Source: Actinoplanes derwentensis
GTDB lineage: Bacteria > Actinomycetota > Actinomycetes > Mycobacteriales > Micromonosporaceae
Direction: 5' to 3'
NCBI RefSeq assembly: GCF_900104725.1
Contig: NZ_LT629758.1
Location: forward strand, 2,666,001 to 2,730,000
DNA: 64,000 bases
In this document: positions 57,717 to 64,000 of the stretch, piece after piece
Layout of the letters: each line of letters starts with the position of its first letter
Position numbering within the stretch: position 1 is the first letter of the stretch
Notes under the pieces: model-generated
The model's database searches: none
Told to the model about the DNA's origin: nothing
What the model saw: the letters and a program-made list of their open reading frames with translations, nothing else
Made by a program: the position numbers and the translations under genes

Positions 57717-59321
57717 CTAACCGTCCGTGGCCGCGAAAAGTGCCCGGGCCCGCAGCCGCCGGACCTTGCCGCTCGTGGTCACCGGGATGCTGCCGGTCGG
57801 AACCAGGACGATCTCGGTGATCTCGACGTCGTGCCGATCGCGGACCGCTGACCGGATCGCGGACTCGATCTCGGCGCGTAGGACGGCATCGACCGGCAGC
57901 GCGAGCCGGACCTCGGCGGCGACGGCGAGCCGGTCCAGGGCGGGGCCGTTCGGGACGACCGCGCAGCGCCGGCCGCGCAGCGCGGGGTGACAGCCCTCGA
58001 TCGTGAACTCGACGTCCTCCGGGTGCAGGAAGCGCCCGTCGACCTCGATCACGTCGGCGAGGCGGCCGGTGACGAACAGCTCGCCGTGGTGCAGAAAGCC
58101 GAGGTCGCCGGTACGGAAGTAGTCCTGACCGTCGAACCCGGAGATGCGGGCGCCGTACACGGTGGTGGTGTCGTCCTTCTCGTAGCCGCGCGCGACGTTC
58201 GGGCCGTGCAGCCAGATCTCGCCGATGCCCCCGGGGCCGCGTTCGACGTGGGTGGCCGGGTCGACGATCCGGGCCGTCAGGCCAGGTGCGACGATGCCGC
58301 AGCTGACCACCTCCGGCCCGGTGTCCGGCTGCTCGACGGCGGCGCCGGTCTGCAGCGCTCGCCGGTCGAAGCGCACGACGCGGGGCGGGCCGCCGTACCG
58401 GAGCCCGCTGACGAAGACGGTGGCTTCGGCCATGCCGAAACAGGGCGCCAGCGCGTCCGGATCGAAGCCGGCCAGGCGGAAGTGCTCGGTGAAGCGGGTC
58501 AGGGTCTCGGCACGGACCGGCTCGGCGGCGTTCAGCACGACCGCCATCGACCGCAGGTCGAGCCCGGCCGCCTCCTGCTGGGACACGCGCCGGGCGCAGA
58601 GGTCGAAGGCGAAGTTCGGCGCGGCGGTGATCTGGCCGCCGGTCTCGCTGATCGTGCGCAGCCAGACGCCGGGGTCTTTGAGGAAGTGCAGCGGGGAGAT
58701 CATGGTGGCGGTGCCGGCCCGCCAGGCGGCGAACAACAGCAGGGCCAGGCCCATGTCGTGGAAGACCGGTAGCCAGCTGACCACCTGAGCGGTCTCCACC
58801 CGCGGGCCGACCGACCGGACGAACTCGTCGAGCATGCGCAGGTTGTGCAGGTAGTTGTCGTGGCTCACCAGCACGCCCTTCGGCGCTCCGGTGGAGCCGG
58901 AGGTGTACTGGACGAGGGCGAGTTCGTGGCCGGCCCGGTCCGCCGCACTGGTGAGACCTGTTTCCACTGCCTGGTCGACGGTGATGCCCCGGTCGCCGAA
59001 ACCGACCAGTTGGTCCGAGGTCACGATCATCGTGGCGCCCGAGTGCTCGGCGGCCCGCCGGCCGGTCCGTCCCGGGGCGATCGGCACCGCCACGACGCCG
59101 GCGTACCAGCAGCCGAACAGCGCCGGGACGAAGTCAGCGTCCGCGCCGAAGAGCAGGGCGACCCGGTCACCGGGTGCGGTGAACTTGGCGAGCGACCCGG
59201 CGACCGCCTGCGCCCGGCTGTCGACCTGGGACCACGTCAGCTCCGGCTGCCCGGCGGCACGGACGGCGATGCGGTCGGGGTGGTCGGCGGCGTTGCGCCG
59301 CAGCAACTGGACGAGATCCAT
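57717..59321 (-). CDS. Fatty-acyl-AMP ligase (FAAL-like) / AMP-binding enzyme
   Basis: 534 aa, ATG 59321 behind AGAGGA. The adenylation motifs are present: YTSGSTGAPKGVLVSH (P-loop), WLPVFHDMGLALLL (A4-like), FGMAEATVFVSG (A5), GEIWLHGPNVARGY (A6), YFRTGDLGFLHHGELFVTGR (A7/A8) and the C-terminal TSGKVRR lysine. The W-x-P-x-x-H-D-M-G-L motif favours the fatty-acyl-AMP ligase group over acyl-CoA synthetases. No carrier protein or polyketide synthase is encoded nearby, so the acyl acceptor is unknown. Confidence 0.85.
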   Translation of the reverse strand: MDLVQLLRRNAADHPDRIAVRAAGQPELTWSQVDSRAQAVAGSLAKFTAPGDRVALLFGADADFVPALFGCWYAGVVAVPIAPGRTGRRAAEHSGATMIVTSDQLVGFGDRGITVDQAVETGLTSAADRAGHELALVQYTSGSTGAPKGVLVSHDNYLHNLRMLDEFVRSVGPRVETAQVVSWLPVFHDMGLALLLFAAWRAGTATMISPLHFLKDPGVWLRTISETGGQITAAPNFAFDLCARRVSQQEAAGLDLRSMAVVLNAAEPVRAETLTRFTEHFRLAGFDPDALAPCFGMAEATVFVSGLRYGGPPRVVRFDRRALQTGAAVEQPDTGPEVVSCGIVAPGLTARIVDPATHVERGPGGIGEIWLHGPNVARGYEKDDTTTVYGARISGFDGQDYFRTGDLGFLHHGELFVTGRLADVIEVDGRFLHPEDVEFTIEGCHPALRGRRCAVVPNGPALDRLAVAAEVRLALPVDAVLRAEIESAIRSAVRDRHDVEITEIVLVPTGSIPVTTSGKVRRLRARALFAATDG

Positions 59322-59417
59322 CGGGTTTTCCTCTTTCGTGAATGGAGAACCCGCGGAACGGTACCTATGCGTTGTTTACGTTTTCTGACCGTTATATACA
59401 TAAATATTTCACTGCGA
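59322..59417. promoter_or_regulatory. AT-rich intergenic segment upstream of the ligase
   Basis: About 96 bases, including GTTATATACATAAATATTT (59391-59409), strikingly AT-rich against the surrounding GC. A likely promoter for the minus-strand ligase gene; no boxes are assigned. Confidence 0.4.
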
Positions 59418-60077
59418 TCATCGACCGGTCAGATCATCGGCACGGGCCAGCACCATCGCCTGGTCGTCGCGTTCGTTGTCGCGGGGGCGGCGGATCAAGC
59501 GGCTGACCTCGCGCAGACCCGCCGACGCCAGGAAGCCGGCGACCTGATCGGCGGAGTAGCAGTAACGATCGAGCCGGACCTGGTAGCCGAGCCGCAGGTA
59601 GACCGGGGAGACGTCCCGGACCCCCTCCCCGGCCTGGAACCCGATCAGCAGATGACCACCCGGCCGCAGCACCCGGGCCGCCTCCGCGAACAGCCGGGAC
59701 TGACCGGCGGGCGGGGTGTGGATGGCCGAGTACCAGAGCAGCACCCCGGCGAACCGCCTGTCCGGGTAGGGCAGCGCGGCCAGCGAGCCGACCGCGAAGT
59801 CCAGATCGGGATGGTCCCGGCGGGCGTACGAGACCATGCCCTCCGACAGGTCGACACCCCGCACCCGGCAGCCACGATCAGCGAGGTAGCGGCTCATCCG
59901 CCCGGCACCGCACCCGGCATCCAGGACCAGCGGATCGGCGCCGGCCGCGGTCACTGCCGCGATGAAGGCGTCCACCATGGCGCGATCGATCGGGGCTTCG
60001 ACCCCGGGATCCGGGACGGCACTGACGTACGCGGCGGCGCCGGTGTTGTAGGCGAGGCGCACCTGGTCGGGATTCAT
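59418..60077 (-). CDS. Class I SAM-dependent methyltransferase
   Basis: 219 aa from ATG 60077. Motif I is VLDAGCGAGRMSRYLADRG, followed by VRGVDLSEGMVSYAR. The post-motif LPYPDRRFAGVLLWYSAIHTPP is typical of the Methyltransf_11 group. The acceptor is unknown. It is divergent from the VOC gene, with 24 bases between the starts. Confidence 0.85.
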   Translation of the reverse strand: MNPDQVRLAYNTGAAAYVSAVPDPGVEAPIDRAMVDAFIAAVTAAGADPLVLDAGCGAGRMSRYLADRGCRVRGVDLSEGMVSYARRDHPDLDFAVGSLAALPYPDRRFAGVLLWYSAIHTPPAGQSRLFAEAARVLRPGGHLLIGFQAGEGVRDVSPVYLRLGYQVRLDRYCYSADQVAGFLASAGLREVSRLIRRPRDNERDDQAMVLARADDLTGR

Positions 60078-60101
60078 GGGCTCGCATCGTAGGGTGCTGA
60101 G

Positions 60102-60491
60102 GTGCATATAGACCTGGTGACCCTGATCGTGGACGAGTACGACCCGGCCATCGCGTTCTTCACGACGGTGCTCGGTTTCGAGCTGACCGAGGACTCGCCG
60201 TCGCTGACCACCGACGGGCGGCCGAAGCGCTGGGTGGTGGTGCGCCCGCCCGGCGGCGGGACCGGGCTGCTGCTGGCCCGCGCGGACGGCGAGCGGCAGA
60301 GCGGCGCGGTCGGCGATCAGACGGCCGGGCGGGTCGGGTTCTTCCTGAACGTCGACGACTTCGACGCCACTCATCAGCGGATGGTGGAGGCCGGGGTGAC
60401 GTTCGTCCGCGAGCCGCGTACCGAGTCGTACGGCCGGGTGGCAGTCTTCCTCGATAGCGCCGGAAACCGGTGGGACCTTCTGGGAAAATAG
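60102..60491 (+). CDS. VOC-superfamily (glyoxalase/bleomycin-resistance-like) protein
   Basis: 129 aa, GTG 60102. The family beta-alpha-beta pattern is clear: VTLIVDEYDPAIAFFTTVLGFEL, then GRVGFFLNVDDFDATHQRMVEAG, then GRVAVFLDSAGNRWDL. Metal ligands His and Glu are not all obvious, so the chemistry is unassigned. Confidence 0.85.
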   Translation: MHIDLVTLIVDEYDPAIAFFTTVLGFELTEDSPSLTTDGRPKRWVVVRPPGGGTGLLLARADGERQSGAVGDQTAGRVGFFLNVDDFDATHQRMVEAGVTFVREPRTESYGRVAVFLDSAGNRWDLLGK

Positions 60492-61222
60492 TCCCATGTG
60501 TACCGATTACGAGACCCGGCACGGGCTCACCCGCAGGGCCGCCGTCCTCGGCGCGGCCGGCACGCCCGCAGGATGGCGCCGACCTCGAACGGTTTGTAGG
60601 CGACGTAGGCCAGGCCGCGCCATGCTGACCGCACGACGGGGGAAGCTTGCACCACTGCCGGCCTCCGCCGGGAACAAGCGGCAGGAAACGCCGTAGTCGC
60701 CAGGCCGCCATCAGCGTCTATATCAAAGCCCTCCAGCGTGAGGTCGCCCGAGACCTCCCGGGCGGACCACGCCCCCTTCGCCGACGGCGACCCAGGACCG
60801 TGATGCTGTCCGCGTGTCTGGGCCAGCACTGGAGACTCCCGGCCACGATGGAGGATGCAGCGGCCTACCAGCAGCAACCCCGAGTGTTCGGGGTCACACG
60901 AGCTCTGCACCCCTGGTGGGGGAATAGGCAGAGGAACCAAAAGTAAGCCCCACCCTGACCCGGGTGGGGCTTACTTTGTTGTCATAAACGACGCCCGGTA
61001 GGGCTAGTGGCTATCATGTTCCACATGAACACCCTTTTTGAGCAAGGGTGCCACATTTCTGTGTCCGAGGATCGACACAAACCAATACCCCATTGCCGCC
61101 GATTCTTGAAATCGACGTAATTCAAGTCTAATCGCTGCGGGACTCCCACACGATAACCCATACGAGTGGCAGCAGGTCCGGGGAGTGGGGTCGGCGGCAA
61201 TCCTTCTCCGAAGGAGGCGACG
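60492..61222. other. Gene-poor, decayed stretch
   Basis: No intact gene is supported. At 60496 an ATG opens a short frame with a twin-arginine-like start (LTRRAAVLGAAG), which is lost after about 25 codons. On the minus strand, 60560-60640 reads SAWRGLAYVAYKPFEVGA, plausibly coding but unanchored. Two small hairpins (near 60875-60892 and 60909-60923) precede the terminator at 60941. At 61018-61150 the sequence is unusually AT-rich and contains small inverted repeats such as TGTTC/GAACA near 61018-61032. Confidence 0.5.
60941..60976. terminator. Perfect 15-bp terminator hairpin with no obvious upstream gene
   Basis: AAGTAAGCCCCACCC pairs with GGGTGGGGCTTACTT around a 6-base loop (TGACCC). Confidence 0.8.
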
Positions 61223-62053
61223 ATGACCGATCCCGATCCGGCCCACATGCTCCACTACTGCAGCACTGTCGTACCCGACATGCTCACCACGGTCTGCGGC
61301 GTCGATGTGGACCTCGCGCACCGTATCGGCTGCGACATCCTGGACCGTGCGGAAGCGTTCGCCGCTCTCACCGCATCCGACCAGCGGGTGCTGATCGTTC
61401 CGTTCCTGGAGGAAGCGGCTCATCACCGCCGCTGGACGCTTCGGTGGACAGCCGGGCGAAGGTCACCGTTGTCGTGCGGAACAGCCTGCTCGAACAAGCC
61501 CACCACGACGGCCTGCTGACCTCGGGTGCGATCGTGTCGTTGACCCGATCCGCTGTCGCACCCGCTGGCCGCCCGTCACCGGAACCCGATCAACCACACC
61601 GGCCGAACCAGTTCACCGGGCTGTCCGACCGCTACCCCCGCCCCTGGGCCTGCCTGACCGCAGTCGCCGACGCCTTCACCGACCGCCGCCGACACCCGTT
61701 GCGCCTGACGGCCGCAGCAGCACCCCAGTTACCCGGCGGCGCTGACGTGGCCCCCGCATCCCCCGTCACCACCACCACCGGCGGCGGGCCGGTCTTCAGC
61801 GCCATCGACCCCAGATACGACCACCACCAACTACATGATCCGCCCGACCGACGTCTGGATCCCTCTCGTGCGCCCGGACAGCACCGACTCCTACACCGGC
61901 ATTGCCTGTACCCGAGGCCTTACCAGCACCCACCGTAAGATCACCGAAACTCTCACCCGCCAACAAGCTCTGCCAGCGCACCACCAGGCCTGGCGACAAC
62001 ACGCACGACGGACAACTCCACACCCGCCGCAGACGACCCCTGCGCGAGCATGA
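61223..62053 (+). pseudogene. Frameshifted gene of unknown function
   Basis: ATG 61223 behind GGAGG opens HMLHYCSTVVPDML, then QRVLIVPFLEEAAHHRR. Near 61430 the coding signal moves one frame (VDSRAKVTVVVRNSLLEQ, then GLSDRYPRPWACLTAVADAF). Near 61800 it moves back (IRPTDVWIPLVRP). Each piece looks natural but no family is recognised. Confidence 0.6.
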
Positions 62054-62490
62054 GAATGCTGCCTGACCAGCGCGGACGGCATTCTCGGCACCCGCAGGGC
62101 TCCCCCGGCAACAACCCGATCGTCACCAGCTGGCCCGGACCGTACCTGCCGCTCCCCAGCGACGTGGTGATCACCACCGAGCACAACGAGCCACTGGTGA
62201 ACTGGCACGCCCTCCGCGGACCGCAAGCGATGGCCGCGGTCGCCGCCACCGGCGGCCAGGTCCACGCCGCCGCCGACAACGAACTGCTGACCGCCCGGAC
62301 GGTCCTGGCCCGCACCGGCTGGACGTCCACCAATCCGGAGCGGCCGGACACGCCGGACTACTGCGGACGGCGCGTTCCGGTCAACTCACCGCAACCCCGA
62401 TCGTGGTGCTCACCGCCCGTCCGCCCTGAGCAGCCATCGTCCGCACGGTCCGGTCACCCGGGCGGACGCATCACACGAGGCCGTCGATGA
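62050..62490 (+). CDS. Possible short protein or remnant
   Basis: 146 codons from ATG 62050, overlapping the preceding stop (ATGA). SDVVITTEHNEPLVNWHALRGPQAM and AAVAATGGQVHAAADNE look coding. The last 40 residues are low-complexity Pro/Ser/Arg and overlap the converging gene, so the 3' end may be a frameshifted tail. Confidence 0.4.
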   Translation: MRMLPDQRGRHSRHPQGSPGNNPIVTSWPGPYLPLPSDVVITTEHNEPLVNWHALRGPQAMAAVAATGGQVHAAADNELLTARTVLARTGWTSTNPERPDTPDYCGRRVPVNSPQPRSWCSPPVRPEQPSSARSGHPGGRITRGRR

Positions 62491-64000
62491 TCGCCTCGAA
62501 CACCGGGTGTCTCGGCGGGTAGCGACGAGAGACCGCGCGCCAAGCGCTACGAGTGGTCCGGGCCGCCTCAGCCACCGATCGACGGATCAGAGGAACGTCG
62601 TTGTCGGTCAGGGATTCGACCGGGACAAGTATTGCTCTGATGACGTCGCGGGAAACACTGACGTGGAAGGACACCGGAAGCTCAACTTCCCAGCCGACAG
62701 GCTCGATCAACGGCACCAGCACGTCGTAGGTCCGCCGGTCGACCACATAACGTACGCGTACTACGCCCTCGGACGATCCCTGAACGCGGAGGAGATGAGG
62801 GGACAATTGAATGACGACGATGCCTGCCGTGGACCGCCACAACCTCTCGATCTGACGCGGACGGTCTACCTGAACGGAATCGGCGTGCGATATCGGGCCG
62901 GCGGCCAGTTCGTAGGCGTCCCGGCCGTAACCGAGTCCGCGCAGATTACGGAAAATCTGCCTGCGGACACGGGCCTTCAGATCCGCGGACCGCGCACGAT
63001 CGCCGAATCCGTCAACGGCGCTACGTTCGGCCTTCTGCACGGCACGAATAGTTGGCGACGCCAACGACGACTGTACCGGTGCCGGCTCGTCGAAGAGTCG
63101 ACTCTCCCAGCCCTCGGTCAGCTCGTGACGCATGGAAAGCCGCGTCCAGTTCGCTGGCTCGGCGGGTGTCGACGCCTGGTCGAGCCTTAACGGCACGTTG
63201 GGGGTGAGAGACGAGTACGTGGTCAGGGCGGCATGCCCCATGGCTCGTTGATACTGACGAACGTTCCCGAGAATCACTGCCGTCGGCCGATGGGGAAGAC
63301 CCTCCCGATCATGAGACACCAAGGCCAAGCCGTCAGCCAGCAGACGCACACCGGAGGCGATCACCGGACCGCCGAGCTCGTGAGCCCGAGTCAATGACCT
63401 CCGTACCGCTCTGATGTCGGGCTGCGCCGACCGCAGTTCCTGCCATGCGGCCAAGACATACGCGTCTGCCGATCCCGGCAGCCGCCGTACGAGTTCTTCT
63501 GCTGAGTCAGCATCCGGCTCTGCCTCGGTGAGGAATCGGACGTATGCCAGTGCCACGGCGGCGCTTGTGGTAAAACGATCCGAATCCCGCGCGTGCCGGT
63601 CCGCGAGCAGCGCGGCCGCCCGCAGATCGCCGTGGCTCAGATAGCCCAGCAGCGCTGCCGCCACGTCGTCGCCGAACAGCGCGACCTCACCGCCTTCCGC
63701 TGCCCACGACCCGATGAGCAGGTCCTCACCCTGCACCGTCAACACCGTCGCGATGGGACCGTCGTCCCCGCCGAGCTGGACGGCGACGGGTGTACCGGCA
63801 TGTTGTCGTGGCAGTTCCGCCAGCAGGTCGGCACTCAGTGCCTGCATGGCTGTCATCGGTACCCATCGGCGTTTGTCGCGCATCCAGGGAATGACCCATC
63901 GAACGGCATGTCCCGGACCCGGGGATCTGTTCGTCTGCGGAGCCGGTGTGACGACGACATCGGTCTGATCGTCAGTATGAAAGAACTCCTCGAACGGCCG
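62471..64000 (-). CDS. Unknown protein, 5' end beyond the window
   Basis: At least 509 codons. An ATG exists at 63883, but the frame is open for 39 more codons to the window edge, so the true start may lie outside. Sequence: an N-terminal VQLGGDDGPIATVLTVQGEDLLIG strand pair, a helical middle (YLSHGDLRAAALLADRH, then EELVRRLPGSADAYVLAAWQELR, resembling TPR-like helices), and a beta-rich C-terminal third (VVRVRYVVDRRTYDVLVPLI, then EVELPVSFHVSVSRDVIRAIL). No family is recognised. Confidence 0.75.
   Translation of the reverse strand, partial: RPFEEFFHTDDQTDVVVTPAPQTNRSPGPGHAVRWVIPWMRDKRRWVPMTAMQALSADLLAELPRQHAGTPVAVQLGGDDGPIATVLTVQGEDLLIGSWAAEGGEVALFGDDVAAALLGYLSHGDLRAAALLADRHARDSDRFTTSAAVALAYVRFLTEAEPDADSAEELVRRLPGSADAYVLAAWQELRSAQPDIRAVRRSLTRAHELGGPVIASGVRLLADGLALVSHDREGLPHRPTAVILGNVRQYQRAMGHAALTTYSSLTPNVPLRLDQASTPAEPANWTRLSMRHELTEGWESRLFDEPAPVQSSLASPTIRAVQKAERSAVDGFGDRARSADLKARVRRQIFRNLRGLGYGRDAYELAAGPISHADSVQVDRPRQIERLWRSTAGIVVIQLSPHLLRVQGSSEGVVRVRYVVDRRTYDVLVPLIEPVGWEVELPVSFHVSVSRDVIRAILVPVESLTDNDVPLIRRSVAEAARTTRSAWRAVSRRYPPRHPVFEAIIDGLV

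Noticed and set aside
60870..60940. Possible tRNA
   Set aside because: The hairpins do not form a cloverleaf and no T-loop GGTTCRA pattern is present.
60941..60976. CRISPR-like or attachment-site repeat
   Set aside because: Only one inverted repeat exists, with terminator geometry and no array or integrase nearby.

Overview
The window is very GC-rich DNA with dense gene packing, GTG starts and GGAGG-type ribosome binding sites. A type VII (ESX) secretion locus shows it comes from an actinobacterium. The GTG-started EccB, the glycine/proline-rich T7SS substrates, the family I36 inhibitors and the giant WXG-like effector suggest an Actinoplanes-like member of the Micromonosporaceae. The genus is inferred, not proven.

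Layout. (1) Positions 1-17231, minus strand: a tightly packed ten-gene T7SS operon. In transcription order it encodes two WXG100 proteins, a 295-aa protein, a long Gly/Pro-rich WXG-type substrate, a small charged protein, EccC, EccD, EccB, a 919-aa protein with degenerate domains, and a right-handed beta-helix/AAA+ protein resembling EccA that runs off the left edge. No EccE or mycosin is visible. (2) 17232-17483: a divergent regulatory gap. (3) 17484-51082, plus strand: an effector operon with a YbaB/EbfC-like protein, a WXG-type protein with an Ala/Gly repeat tail, one uninterrupted 10,332-codon gene, and an unrecognised 346-aa protein that is a candidate immunity or accessory factor. (4) 51083-60491: ordinary accessory genes. 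These are three secreted I36-type inhibitors and a truncated fourth, two PPOX-fold proteins, a GNAT acetyltransferase, a broken AfsR/SARP-type regulator, a lipoprotein, a polytopic membrane protein, a fatty-acyl-AMP ligase, a methyltransferase and a VOC protein. (5) 60492-62490: decayed sequence. (6) 62471-64000: an unknown protein open past the right edge.

The outstanding object is the giant protein (19017-50015). It begins with a T7SS-type N-domain and a Gly/Ser/Thr linker. It then strings together three OTU-like domains, two papain-fold (Tox-PL-like) domains lacking cysteine, an HExxHxxGxxD metalloprotease motif, a possible glycosyltransferase-like domain, coiled coils, a long beta-hairpin-rich region and two ADP-ribosyltransferase domains, one at the extreme C-terminus. 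Interspersed are ten copies of an AHG...CDTG repeat resembling clan CD (caspase/C80-like) cysteine peptidases. Seven keep the His/Cys pair and three have lost both. Nearly all the cysteines I can see in the protein (about a dozen by eye) sit at these motif positions. My working model, which is inference, is a T7SS-exported, self-processing multi-effector toxin analogous in logic to MARTX toxins. The 919-aa protein inside the secretion operon carries degenerate versions of two of the toxin's own domains, which links the two operons.
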